A stretch of 64,000 nucleotides of DNA from Firmicutes bacterium ASF500 (GTDB lineage: Bacteria > Bacillota > Clostridia > Oscillospirales > Oscillospiraceae), in the NCBI GenBank assembly GCA_000492175.2, contig CP097573.1, positions 2,170,001 to 2,234,000 on the forward strand, read 5' to 3'. Positions 17,941 to 26,451 of this stretch are shown here, piece after piece. The notes under the pieces are model-generated. The model saw only the letters and a list, made by a program, of their open reading frames with translations. It was not told where the DNA came from and searched no databases. The position numbers were made by a program, and so were the translations under genes. Position 1 is the first letter of the stretch. The number at the start of each line of letters is the position of its first letter.

Positions 17941-18204
17941 CTACTCCAACCCGCCTCGCTCCGCCCGGTGGGCCAAGGTGGCGGAGGACAGCGGGGAGAT
18001 GTAAACCACCGGCTCGCCCCAGCGGCTGTCAGCCAGGATGAAGGAACGGGGCAAATCCTCAGTGAGCCAGATCGTCCGCCCCTCCTCCTCCGCCCGCTCC
18101 AGCAGCTCCCGGGTCTTAAAGGCCCAGCTGGCGTTGTCCAGGTCGAAGATGCCTAAAATATCCCGGTGGGGGATGACAACCGATTGGCCGAGATGCAAAT
18201 ACAT
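17941..18204 (-). CDS. remB: RemB (YaaB) extracellular matrix regulator family protein
   Basis: This 87-residue protein starts MYLHLGQSVVIPHRDILGIF, then DLDNAS, RSFILAD and VYISPLSSATL, matching YaaB/RemB. In Bacillus subtilis RemA/RemB influence matrix gene expression, and yaaB lies between recF and gyrB, as here. The C-terminal HRAERGGLE tail is short and charged. Confidence 0.85.
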   Translation of the reverse strand: MYLHLGQSVVIPHRDILGIFDLDNASWAFKTRELLERAEEEGRTIWLTEDLPRSFILADSRWGEPVVYISPLSSATLAHRAERGGLE

Positions 18205-18209
18205 GTAGC

Positions 18210-18530
18210 TTATTCCTCGCTCTCTTCTTTGTTCTCTTCCTTACTGTCAGACTTTTTGAGGGATACAAGCCACCCTACGGAAATTCCGATAAAAAGAGAT
18301 ATACATATTCCGCTTACAAAAAATGCGGCAATACCTGCCCCTGTGGAGCAGCCTCTCGGTTCCTCCGGCAGTTGGCTTTGAGGCGCAAGAAACCAAAACA
18401 GAAAACAAAAAGCGGCAATGGTTGGAATCAGCTTCACCACCATATATTTGCACCGACAGAACAGATATTGTATAGCAAAAATCACGAGTGTAGGAACTGA
18501 AAAGTAAATAAGAAACATGAGAAATGTCAT
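18210..18530 (-). CDS. Small membrane protein inserted between recF and remB
   Basis: I do not recognise this 106-residue protein. It has three membrane segments (about 4-24, 32-50 and 64-88) and an acidic C-terminus, SKEENKEESEE. The gene is clearly more AT-rich than its neighbours. It starts nine bases after the recF stop with TAGGAGG overlapping that stop, which mirrors the other small membrane gene behind the recF remnant. A recently acquired insertion is likely. Confidence 0.6.
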   Translation of the reverse strand: MTFLMFLIYFSVPTLVIFAIQYLFCRCKYMVVKLIPTIAAFCFLFWFLAPQSQLPEEPRGCSTGAGIAAFFVSGICISLFIGISVGWLVSLKKSDSKEENKEESEE

Positions 18531-18539
18531 ATTTTCCTC

Positions 18540-19643
18540 CTATACCAGCTTCCCATCGTGGATATGAAACGCCCTGCCTCCCTCCAAACCCTCCAGCTTC
18601 TCCTCCTCGCAGCAGGTAATGAACACCTGACCCCCCCGGATGCGGTTGAGGACGAAGGCCTGCCGCTTGGGGTCCAGCTCAGAGAGCACGTCGTCCAGCA
18701 AGAGGACGGGCCACTCCCCGGTTTCCTCCTGAAAAATCTCCCGCTGAGCCAGCTTGAGGGACAGGGCGGCGGTGCGGGTCTGTCCCTGGGAGGCGTAGGT
18801 CTTGGCGTTTTTCCCGCCAATCATCACGGTCAGGTCGTCCTTGTGGGGCCCGGACAGGCACTGATGGGAATCAATCTCCGCCTTGCGGTGCTTCTCTTGG
18901 TGTTCCAGCAGGAGGGGCAGCAGCTCCCGGGGGCTTGCCTGGGGGTCGTCTATGCCGGAGACCGTCTCATACCCCAGCTCCAGACCCTCCCGGCCCCCGG
19001 AGAAGTCGGCGTGGATGGCGGGGGCCCGCTCCCGGAGGCGCTTGACAAAGTGTGCCCGGTAGTGAATGACGATAGCCCCGGTCTGAGCCATGCGGAGGTT
19101 GAAGTCGTCCAGGGTCTGGAGCAGGTCGGGCCGCTCCGGCCAGTCCCGGAGGATGCGGGTCTTGTGGTCGTAGAGCCGGTGATACTCCGCCAGGGCCTGA
19201 GCGTACCGGGGCCGCAGCTGACAGATAGCCCCGTCTAAAAACCTCCGCCGCTCCGCCCCGCCCGCCCGGATCAGGGACAGGTCCTCGGGACAGAAGAGCA
19301 CCGTATTCAAAATCCCCGCCAGCTCCCCGGCGGTTTTCAGCTTCACCCCGTTGGAGAACAGTTGCCGGCCCCGGCCTCGGAACAGCTTGGCCTCCAGGAC
19401 GAAATCCCGGTCCCGGCTGAACACCGTCCCCTTTACAAAGGCAGAGTCGATGTCCAGCATAATCATCTCCCGGTCCCATCTGGCCCGGTGGGACCGGGCG
19501 GCGGACAGATAGGCGACGGCCTCCAGCAGGTTGGTCTTGCCCTGGGCGTTGTCGCCATAAATCAGGTTGACCCGGGGGTCAAAGTCCGCCGCCAGATGGG
19601 CGTAGTTGCGGAAAAAGTCCAGCTCCAGCCCCTTGACGATCAC
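18540..19643 (-). CDS. recF: DNA replication and repair protein RecF
   Basis: The 367-residue SMC-like ATPase loads or stabilises RecA at gaps. Walker A is [13 protein letters not shown], the signature LSLKLAQ lies in the C-terminal half, and Walker B is [15 protein letters not shown]. The start is GTG, overlapping the S4 gene stop as GTGA. The usual dnaN-S4-recF order is kept. A broken copy of its 3' end is at 17861-17912. Confidence 0.95.
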   Translation of the reverse strand: MIVKGLELDFFRNYAHLAADFDPRVNLIYGDNAQGKTNLLEAVAYLSAARSHRARWDREMIMLDIDSAFVKGTVFSRDRDFVLEAKLFRGRGRQLFSNGVKLKTAGELAGILNTVLFCPEDLSLIRAGGAERRRFLDGAICQLRPRYAQALAEYHRLYDHKTRILRDWPERPDLLQTLDDFNLRMAQTGAIVIHYRAHFVKRLRERAPAIHADFSGGREGLELGYETVSGIDDPQASPRELLPLLLEHQEKHRKAEIDSHQCLSGPHKDDLTVMIGGKNAKTYASQGQTRTAALSLKLAQREIFQEETGEWPVLLLDDVLSELDPKRQAFVLNRIRGGQVFITCCEEEKLEGLEGGRAFHIHDGKLV

Positions 19644-19855
19644 GTGACGACCAGCTCCGTCCCGCCGTCTATGACCGCCCTATCCCCGGGGCGCAACTTC
19701 TTCCCCCGCATGGTACACGGCTCGCCGTTGACCGCCACCCGGCCCTCCTGGATGATGAGCTTGGCGTCCCCGCCCGTCTCCACCGCCCCAGCGAATTTGA
19801 GCAGGTCCTGGAGCTTGATAAATTCGGTGTGTATTTTGATTTTGTGGGTTTCCAT
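19640..19855 (-). CDS. S4-domain RNA-binding protein (YaaA/RlbA type)
   Basis: The 71-residue protein is essentially one S4 domain: [20 protein letters not shown], then [20 protein letters not shown]. It lies between dnaN and recF, as yaaA does in Bacillus, where it is linked to ribosome assembly. Two adjacent ATGs exist; the second is five bases from GAGGAGG and was chosen. The stop overlaps the recF start. Confidence 0.9.
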   Translation of the reverse strand: METHKIKIHTEFIKLQDLLKFAGAVETGGDAKLIIQEGRVAVNGEPCTMRGKKLRPGDRAVIDGGTELVVT

Positions 19856-19868
19856 CATATCCTCCTCT

Positions 19869-19996
19869 AAAGGCCCCCTTGCCAAAGGGGGCTGGCGCCG
19901 CCGCAGGCGGCGACTGGGGGATTCCGTTCTGCTGAGCCATGTCTAGAAGAATCCCCCCGCCACTTCGTGGCCCTCCCCCCTTTCACAAGGGGGCTT
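19869..19996. repeat. Intergenic hairpin repeat, GGAATCCCCC-ended family (copy 2)
   Basis: Two half elements meet here: AAGGCCCCCTTGCC...GGGGGATTCC and GAATCCCCCC...CAAGGGGGCTTTT. Each can form hairpins. It separates dnaN from the S4 gene and may act as a partial terminator for dnaN, with CTTTTG only on the plus strand. Confidence 0.75.
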
Positions 19997-20001
19997 TTGC
20001 T

Positions 20002-21108
20002 TTAATTCGCCTTCAGCCGCACAGGCAGTACCATATAGGTAAAATTCTCCTCCCCCTCGGCGGGCAGGATGACGCAGGGAGCCACGCCGGAGGTAAACTC
20101 CATACGCAGCTTGTCTGCCGGGGCAGCTTTCAGAGCGTCCATGAGGTACTTATTGTTAAAGCCGATCTCCAGCCCACTGCCGTCTCCGTTGATAACGCAC
20201 TGGTCGGCGGCGTCGCCGATGGCGGTCTTGGTGGTGATATCTACCATTCCGTCCCCAAAGACACAGCGCAGGGGGGACTTAAGCTTCTCGCTGATGATGA
20301 GGGACACCCGGTCGATGGAGGAGAGCAGAGCCCGGGCCTCCACCTCCACCTTGATGGAGTTGTTCCGGGGGATAGCGTTGCGGTAGGCCAAAAAGTCGCC
20401 CTCCAGCCGGCGGCAGACCAGAACGGTGTCCCCCGTCTGGAACATGACGTGGCGGGCGCCCTGGGTGATGGTGACCTCCTCCTCCCCGGAGCAGATCTTT
20501 TCCACCTCGTTCAGCGCCGAGCCGGGCACCACAAAGGAGAAGGCGTCCGCCCCCTTCTTCTCCTCCACCGCCTCGTGGCGCAGAGCCAGGCGGTAGCCGT
20601 CCACCGACACCACAGTGAGGCCGGTATCGTCCACCTCAAAGAGGGAGCCGGTGTGGATGGGGCGGCTCTCATTGTCGCTGACGGCAAATAGGGTCTGGGC
20701 GATCATGGAGCGCAGGACGGGCTGTTTCATGGTCAGGGCGTTCTGCTGGTCCACGCTGGGCAGCTCAGGGAACTCCTCCGGGTCGGTGCCCAGGATGTTG
20801 AACTCGGACAGTCCGCACCTGATGTTGACGGTGTACCCCTGAGCGGAGAACACCACCACGTCGTCGGGCATCTTCCGGACAATCTCCCCAAAGAGCCGGG
20901 CGGAGAGGACCAGAGACCCCCCCTCCCCGATCTCGGCGGGAACAGTGGCCTGAATACCCGTCTCCAGATTATAGCCGGTGAGGCGCAGGGTGTTCCCCGC
21001 CTCGATGAGGATGCCCTCCATAGCGGGGATGGAGCTCTTAGCGGCCACAGCCCGGGAGGTGACGGATACCGCCGCGGACAGCAGTGCCTTCTCACAGGAG
21101 AACTTCAT
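20002..21108 (-). CDS. dnaN: DNA polymerase III beta sliding clamp
   Basis: The product has 368 residues and forms the processivity clamp. The start MKFSCEKALLSAAVSVTSRA and the end GEENFTYMVLPVRLKAN are typical, with three clamp domains over the normal length. Conserved segments include DTGLTVVSVDGYRLALR and NNKYLMDALKA. GAGGAACC lies upstream of the chosen ATG. It lies downstream of dnaA across the box-containing gap. Confidence 0.97.
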   Translation of the reverse strand: MKFSCEKALLSAAVSVTSRAVAAKSSIPAMEGILIEAGNTLRLTGYNLETGIQATVPAEIGEGGSLVLSARLFGEIVRKMPDDVVVFSAQGYTVNIRCGLSEFNILGTDPEEFPELPSVDQQNALTMKQPVLRSMIAQTLFAVSDNESRPIHTGSLFEVDDTGLTVVSVDGYRLALRHEAVEEKKGADAFSFVVPGSALNEVEKICSGEEEVTITQGARHVMFQTGDTVLVCRRLEGDFLAYRNAIPRNNSIKVEVEARALLSSIDRVSLIISEKLKSPLRCVFGDGMVDITTKTAIGDAADQCVINGDGSGLEIGFNNKYLMDALKAAPADKLRMEFTSGVAPCVILPAEGEENFTYMVLPVRLKAN

Positions 21109-21331
21109 AACAGGTTCCTCCAATCTCGTTCTCTCTCCGCCATAGGAGGAGAGGATGAAAATTTTAGTAACAGTAGTCCGTAGGCAAAAATAATGTGGAA
21201 AACAGGGCGAAAGCCTTGTGGCTCTAAGGAAAATTCCTCAACAGGGGGTGTGGAGCGAAAACGGGCGTTTTCCACAGGGCCGATTTTTCCCCACATTCCT
21301 CCACAAACATTGCACAATTAGGTGTGGAAAC
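21109..21331. other. Candidate oriC part 1: DnaA-box cluster between dnaN and dnaA
   Basis: The gap holds several nine-base sites near the DnaA consensus. TGTGGAAAA (21194-21202) and TTTTCCACA (21268-21276) each have one mismatch. TTCCCCACA (21287-21295), TCCTCCACA (21297-21305) and TGTGGAAAC (21323-21331) have about two. They lie on both strands within 140 bases. No gene is present. Confidence 0.7.
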
Positions 21332-22648
21332 TCACTCGTACCGGGCGTTGATGTTGGTGGTGATGTCCTTGACAATCTCCGCCTTTTCCGGGTCGGTTTT
21401 CACCAGGTTCTCAATGCGGTTCAGGGCGTTGAGGACGGTGCTGTGGTCCCTTCCGCCGAACTCCTGGCCGATCTCCTTCAGGGACAGGTTGGTCATGCGG
21501 CGGATCTGGTAGATGGCGATCTGACGGGCCAGGGAGATGTCCTTGGAGCGGCCCTGCCCCCGGAGGATGTCCGGCTCGATATTGTAGAACTTGCAGACCT
21601 CCTCAATGATAACGTCGGCGGTGGGCAGGATGTCGGATTTCTCCTTAAAGATATCCTTCACCGCCCGGATGACCGTGTTTTTATCTACAGTATCCCCAAT
21701 CAGGTCCTGATAGGCCATGATTTTGTTGACGGTGCCCTCAATCTGCCGCACGTTGGCGGTGATGTTCTCGGCGATAAGCTGGATCAGAAAGTCGGGCAGC
21801 TCCATTCCCATACGGATGGACTTGTTGCGGATGATGGCCATCCGGGTCTCGTAGTCCGGGGGGATGATATCGGCCAGCAAGCCCCACTCGAAGCGGGTCT
21901 TTAGCCGGTCCTCCAGGCGAAGCATTTCCTTGGGGGGGCGGTCGGAGGTGAAGACGATCTGTTTTTTCAGCTCGTACAGGGTATTGAAGGTGTGGAACAT
22001 CTCCTCCTGGGTGGAGTCCCGGCCGGCGATAAACTGCACGTCGTCCATGAGGAATACGTCGGCCCCCCGGTACTTGTCCCGGAACTCCTGGTTGCGCCCC
22101 TCCCGGATGGCGGAGATCAGCTCGTTGGTGAAGGCGTCGCCCTTGACATAGATCACCTTGTAGTTCGGGTGGTTGGCGTGGATGGTGTGGGCGATGGAGT
22201 AGAGCAGATGGGTCTTGCCCAGGCCGGAGTTTCCAAAGATGAACAGAGGGTTATAGCTCTCCCCCGGATTGTCGGCTACCTTCCGGGCGGCGGCGTGGGC
22301 GAACTTGTTGGAGGAGCCCACCACAAAGCGGTCGAAGGTATACTCCTCCGTCCCCGGGAGGAATACCCCCTGCTTGGCCGCCTCCTGGAATCCGCTCTTC
22401 TCGTCCTCCGTCAGGACGGTCACCTGAAAGTCGGCGGAGAACAGCTCGTGAAGGGCGTTCTGGATCGGGGTGAGATAGCGGGCGGCGATGATATCCCGCT
22501 TGAAGCGGGTGGGTGTGTAGAGCACAAAGCGGCTCTCCTCCAGGGCCACCGCCTCAGCGTCGTCAAACCAGGTATTCAGGGTGGTCGCGGTCATTTCAGC
22601 TCCCATCAGAGCCTTCACTTTTTCCCATACTTCCGCAGCGGGATTCAT
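21332..22648 (-). CDS. dnaA: Chromosomal replication initiator DnaA
   Basis: The 438-residue protein has domain I (about 1-80), a short linker, the AAA+ core with Walker A GNSGLGKTHLLYS and Walker B VFLMDDVQFIAG, and the DNA-binding domain IV with RGQGRSKDISLARQIAIY and GGRDHSTVLNALNRIE. The start MNPAAE was chosen because GAGGAGG lies six bases upstream. It is the first gene of the leftward replichore and has its own promoter at 22711-22739. Confidence 0.97.
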   Translation of the reverse strand: MNPAAEVWEKVKALMGAEMTATTLNTWFDDAEAVALEESRFVLYTPTRFKRDIIAARYLTPIQNALHELFSADFQVTVLTEDEKSGFQEAAKQGVFLPGTEEYTFDRFVVGSSNKFAHAAARKVADNPGESYNPLFIFGNSGLGKTHLLYSIAHTIHANHPNYKVIYVKGDAFTNELISAIREGRNQEFRDKYRGADVFLMDDVQFIAGRDSTQEEMFHTFNTLYELKKQIVFTSDRPPKEMLRLEDRLKTRFEWGLLADIIPPDYETRMAIIRNKSIRMGMELPDFLIQLIAENITANVRQIEGTVNKIMAYQDLIGDTVDKNTVIRAVKDIFKEKSDILPTADVIIEEVCKFYNIEPDILRGQGRSKDISLARQIAIYQIRRMTNLSLKEIGQEFGGRDHSTVLNALNRIENLVKTDPEKAEIVKDITTNINARYE

Positions 22649-22865
22649 AAAAGTCCTCCTCACGGTGACAAAACGTCAAAACGCGCAAAACGTTATTTTC
22701 ATAGCATTTTATTATACCAAAAAATAGGTTAAAGGGCAAGGTTTTTCCACATTTTTTATTGAAGATCCATAGGTATTCTCCGGTCTGAGCGAAAAGGATG
22801 GACGCGGGGCCGATTTTGTTGTAGAATAGGGGATACACGATTTTCAGGAGAGGGGGTGGTGACAG
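22649..22865. other. Candidate oriC part 2: AT-rich divergent gap with a DnaA box
   Basis: The gap between divergent dnaA and dnaD has an AT-rich core (about 22690-22762). It also has one DnaA-like box, TTTTCCACA (22743-22751), followed directly by TTTTTTATT. This is the only strand switch between the two conserved replication gene sets. It suits a duplex-unwinding element, although the true site is not proved. Confidence 0.6.
22711..22739 (-). promoter_or_regulatory. dnaA promoter
   Basis: On the minus strand TTGCCC, 17 bases and TATAAT lie about 60 bases before the dnaA start. A DnaA-like box is four bases upstream of the -35 element, which would permit autoregulation. Confidence 0.65.
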
Positions 22866-23816
22866 GTGCCGCAGGGATTTCTGCCCGGTCAGGTGCTGGC
22901 TATGACGGCTCAGACGGCGGACCGGCTGCTCAAGCTGGACAGCGGCGACGCGGCTCTGCTCTACCTCCAGCTGCTGCGCCACGACGGCGTAACCGGGTTG
23001 AAATGGCCGGAGGACCGGATTCAGGGGGCGCTGGAGCAGCTGCGGAGCCAGGGCCTGGCCCCCAGTCAGCCCCTGACTGCCCCTGAGCCCCCGGTCCAGG
23101 AGGCCCCGCCCCCCGAGTATTCCACCGAGGACATCACCCAGGCCCTGGCGGACGGCGCATCCACCTTCCCGGTCCTGGTGGGCGAGGTGGAGCGGCGGCT
23201 GGGCAAGCGGCTGTCGGTCTCCGATCTGAAATCCCTCTATACCCTTTATGACCACCTGGCCCTCCCCGCCGAGGTAATCCTCATGCTGGTGGGTTGGTGT
23301 GGCGAGGAGACGGAGCGGAAATACGGCTCAGGCCGGCGTCCCTTTCTGTCCCAGATTAAGCGGGAGGGCTTCGCCTGGGCCCGCCGGGGTGTGGATACCA
23401 TGGAGCGGGCGGAGGAGCATGTGAAAAAGCTCACCCGCTTGCGCGGCCGGGAGACGGAGGTGCTCCGCCTGCTGGATATCAGCCCCCGCCCCCTGGTGGA
23501 GCGGGAGAAGACCTATATTGCCGCCTGGGACGACATGGGCTTTGACAACGACGCCCTCCGGCTGGCCTATGAGCGGACCGTTTTGAAGAAGCAGTCCATG
23601 GACTGGGGATATATGAACGGCATCCTCCGCCGCTGGCACGAGAAGGGGCTGCACACCGCCGCCGCCGTCCAGGCGGGGGACCGGGACCCCCGGCCCATCC
23701 AGGCGGGGGGCGGGCCAAGACCGCCGGCTCCTCCCGCCGCCCAGGAGCAGCGGGGCCGGGAGGACCTGGAGCGGATGCGCCGCCTGATGGAGCAGATGAA
23801 ACAGGAGGAAGGATAA
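22866..23816 (+). CDS. DnaD-domain primosome protein
   Basis: The 316-residue protein begins with GTG, the first possible start after an in-frame stop. It has a DnaD/DnaB C-terminal fold: GEVERRLGKRLSVSDLKSLY, then ILMLVGWCGEETERKYG and a second helical unit with DNDALRLAYERTVLKK and YMNGILRRWHEKG. These proteins help load the replicative helicase. A weak TGGACG-17-TAGAAT promoter lies at 22799-22827. It is directly followed by the DnaI-like loader. Confidence 0.88.
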   Translation: MPQGFLPGQVLAMTAQTADRLLKLDSGDAALLYLQLLRHDGVTGLKWPEDRIQGALEQLRSQGLAPSQPLTAPEPPVQEAPPPEYSTEDITQALADGASTFPVLVGEVERRLGKRLSVSDLKSLYTLYDHLALPAEVILMLVGWCGEETERKYGSGRRPFLSQIKREGFAWARRGVDTMERAEEHVKKLTRLRGRETEVLRLLDISPRPLVEREKTYIAAWDDMGFDNDALRLAYERTVLKKQSMDWGYMNGILRRWHEKGLHTAAAVQAGDRDPRPIQAGGGPRPPAPPAAQEQRGREDLERMRRLMEQMKQEEG

Positions 23817-24821
23817 ATGGCATACGACGCCAACGTACAGCGGCGGGCCGTGGAGCGGCTAGAGCGGGAGCGCCGGGAGCGCCGGGAGCGGACCGAGCGT
23901 CTGCGGCTGGAGGCCTATGAGCGGGAGCCCCGCCTGGAGCGTCTGGACCGGCGGATTCAGGGCACTATGGCCGGACTGGTAGCCGCCGCCCTGCGCCAGG
24001 GGACCGACCCGGTGAAGGCCGTCCGGTCGGTCCGGGAGGAGAATCAGGAGCTCCAGCGGGAGCGGGCCGTCCTTCTGGGCGGTCTGGGCCTGCCCGAGGA
24101 CGCTCTGGACGACCGCCCCGCCTGCCCCCTCTGCGGGGACACCGGCTGGCAGGGGGCCAAAATGTGCCGCTGTCTCCGGGAGCTGTGTACTCAGGAGCAG
24201 ATCAAGGAGCTGTCCAAGCTGCTGGATCTGGGGGGGCAGTCCTTCGACACCTTCCGCATGGACTACTACAGCCAGACCCCCTACCCCGGCTGGGGGACCT
24301 CCCCCAGGGGAAATATGGAGCTGATTTATGACGTATGCCTGAACTACGCCGCCAAATTTGGCCGGTTCGGCATGAAGAATCTGTTTCTCTCCGGCCCGCC
24401 GGGGCTGGGCAAGACCTTTCTGTCCGCCTGCATCGCCCGCACCGTGTCGGAGGGGGGCTTTTCCGTGGTCTACGACACCGCTGGGACTGTATTCGCCCAG
24501 TTTGAGGCCCGGAAGTTTCTCCGGGACAGCCCCGACGGCCTGGACGCCCGGGACGAGACCCGCCGCTATCTCCACTGCGACCTGCTCATTCTGGACGACC
24601 TGGGCAGCGAGCTGACCACCCAGTTCACCCAGTCCGCCCTCTACGACCTGATTAACACCCGCCTGGTGGCGGGCCGGCACACCGTCATCTCCTCCAACCT
24701 GTCTATGGAGGATGTGGCCCGCCGCTACGCCCCTCAAATCGCCTCCCGCCTGGACGGAGAATACCACGTCCTCCCCTTCTTCGGCGACGATATCCGCCTG
24801 CTGAAAAAGAACCGGCTGTGA
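23817..24821 (+). CDS. DnaI/DnaC-type helicase loader ATPase
   Basis: The 334-residue protein has an Arg/Glu-rich helical N-terminus, a zinc-binding pattern CPLCGDTGW...CRC (about residues 101-123) and an AAA+ domain with Walker A SGPPGLGKTFLSA and Walker B LLILDDLGSE. The C-terminal ISSNLSMEDVARRYAPQIAS is typical. With the DnaD gene immediately upstream (TAA then ATG) it should load DnaB-type helicase at the nearby origin. Confidence 0.92.
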   Translation: MAYDANVQRRAVERLERERRERRERTERLRLEAYEREPRLERLDRRIQGTMAGLVAAALRQGTDPVKAVRSVREENQELQRERAVLLGGLGLPEDALDDRPACPLCGDTGWQGAKMCRCLRELCTQEQIKELSKLLDLGGQSFDTFRMDYYSQTPYPGWGTSPRGNMELIYDVCLNYAAKFGRFGMKNLFLSGPPGLGKTFLSACIARTVSEGGFSVVYDTAGTVFAQFEARKFLRDSPDGLDARDETRRYLHCDLLILDDLGSELTTQFTQSALYDLINTRLVAGRHTVISSNLSMEDVARRYAPQIASRLDGEYHVLPFFGDDIRLLKKNRL

Positions 24822-24879
24822 GGAAGCTGATTTTATTATCCTAGAGCAATTCCGAGAAATAACGAGAAGGCTTCTTTCT

Positions 24880-24957
24880 GTAGGGGCGGATACTATCCGC
24901 CCGCAGAACGCCAACCAACCTTATTGATAACGGCGGGCGGGTGATACCCGCCCCTAC
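24880..24957. repeat. GTAGGGGCGG repeat family B, copy 3
   Basis: The ends are GTAGGGGCGGATACTATCCG and GGGTGATACCCGCCCCTAC. The outer arms are complementary, giving a long hairpin. It lies between the helicase-loader gene and lspA. Confidence 0.8.
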
Positions 24958-25046
24958 AGGAGTGGCTTCAGCATTTTTGAGAATTGCCCTAAGATAAACG
25001 CCGAAGCCCTCATCAATTAATGCTCTTGACTAACGGAGGAATTTCC

Positions 25047-25538
25047 ATGATTTACGCAATCATCGCCGCGGCCCTGGTGGCTGTGGACCAGCTGGTAAAA
25101 TACCTGGTGATGACCAACATCCCTTTTGGGGAGCACGTCCCCCTCATCCCTTATATTCTGGACCTGACCTATGTGACTAACACCGGAGCGGCCTTCTCCA
25201 GCTTCTCGGAGCACACCTGGGCCCTGTCCCTAGTGTCGCTGGTCATGTCGGTCCTGCTGGCCCTGGCCCTGTGGAAGGGGCTGTTTAAGCACCCCTTCGG
25301 CAAGCTGGCCCTTACCCTGCTGCTGGCGGGGGCGGTGGGCAACCTGATCGACCGGGTCTTCCGAAAATTCGTGGTAGATATGTTTAATGTGCTGTTCATG
25401 AATTTCGCCGTGTTCAATGTGGCGGACATCTGCGTGGTAGTGGGGGGCATCGCCGCCGGGATCTACTATCTGTTCCTGATGGACAAGCTGGAAAAGGGCG
25501 GGGAGAAGGCCGATGACAACGCTGACGCTGACCGCTGA
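25047..25538 (+). CDS. lspA: Lipoprotein signal peptidase (SPase II)
   Basis: The 163-residue membrane protease has four hydrophobic segments. The catalytic-region motifs are TNTGAAFSSF, AVGNLIDRVF and FAVFNVADICV, containing the two active Asp residues. It cleaves lipobox signals like those of the lipoproteins in this window. The start MIYAI follows GGAGGAATTTCC. The 3' end overlaps the rluD-like gene by 26 bases. Confidence 0.96.
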   Translation: MIYAIIAAALVAVDQLVKYLVMTNIPFGEHVPLIPYILDLTYVTNTGAAFSSFSEHTWALSLVSLVMSVLLALALWKGLFKHPFGKLALTLLLAGAVGNLIDRVFRKFVVDMFNVLFMNFAVFNVADICVVVGGIAAGIYYLFLMDKLEKGGEKADDNADADR

Positions 25539-26427
25539 CCGGGACGGCGAGCGGGCGGACGCCTTTCTGGCCCGGTCGGTCCCGGAGCTGACCCGGTCCG
25601 CCGCCCAGAGGCTGCTGGAGCGGGGGGCGGTCCTTCTGGACGGGAGGGCGGTCAAAAAAAATGACCGCCTCTCCCCTGGCGCTGAACTGAGCCTTACCCT
25701 CCCCGACCCGGAGCCGGTTGACGTGCGGCCCCAGGACATCCCCCTGGACGTGGTATATGAGGACGGGGACGTAATTGTGGTCAACAAGCCGGTGGGTCTG
25801 GTGGTCCACCCCGCCCCGGGGCATCCGGACGGGACGCTGGTCAACGCTCTGTTATATCACTGCGGGACTTCACTATCTGGAATCAACGGCCAGCTGCGCC
25901 CCGGCATTGTCCACCGCATCGACCGGGACACCTCCGGCCTGATTATTGCCGCCAAGCATGACGGAGCCCACCTGGCCCTAGCCGCTCAGCTCCAGGACCA
26001 CTCCCTGGCCCGGACCTATGAGGCGGTGGCGGTGGGGAGCCTCAAGGAGGACAGCGGCACGGTCAGCGCCCCCATCGGGCGGCACCCGGTGGACCGGAAA
26101 AGGATGGCTGTCGATCCCAAAAATGGCCGGGAGGCGGTGACCCACTGGTCCGTCCTAGCCCGGTACCCCGGCTACACCCATGTGGAATGCCGCCTGGAGA
26201 CAGGCCGTACCCACCAAATTCGGGTGCATCTGGCCTCCACGGGGCACCCCCTGCTGGGGGATACGGTATATGGAGCGAAAAAGCCCGTCTCCGGTCTGGC
26301 GGGCCAGTGCCTCCACGCCCGGCGGCTGAAATTTGTCCACCCCTCCACGGGAGAACCGGTGGAGCTGGAGTGTCCCCTGCCCCCGTGGTTTCAAGCTGTT
26401 TTGGAAAAATTAGCGGCCCACTCCTGA
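25513..26427 (+). CDS. RluD-family 23S rRNA pseudouridine synthase
   Basis: The 304-residue protein has an N-terminal S4 domain (about 10-70) and a pseudouridine synthase domain with the active-site motif PGIVHRIDRDTSGLIIAAK and TGRTHQIRVHLASTGHPLLG. The pairing with lspA is very common in Firmicutes. The 26-base overlap suggests translational coupling. Confidence 0.93.
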   Translation: MTTLTLTADRDGERADAFLARSVPELTRSAAQRLLERGAVLLDGRAVKKNDRLSPGAELSLTLPDPEPVDVRPQDIPLDVVYEDGDVIVVNKPVGLVVHPAPGHPDGTLVNALLYHCGTSLSGINGQLRPGIVHRIDRDTSGLIIAAKHDGAHLALAAQLQDHSLARTYEAVAVGSLKEDSGTVSAPIGRHPVDRKRMAVDPKNGREAVTHWSVLARYPGYTHVECRLETGRTHQIRVHLASTGHPLLGDTVYGAKKPVSGLAGQCLHARRLKFVHPSTGEPVELECPLPPWFQAVLEKLAAHS

Positions 26428-26451
26428 GAGCGGGCCGTGTTCTGTCCTGAT

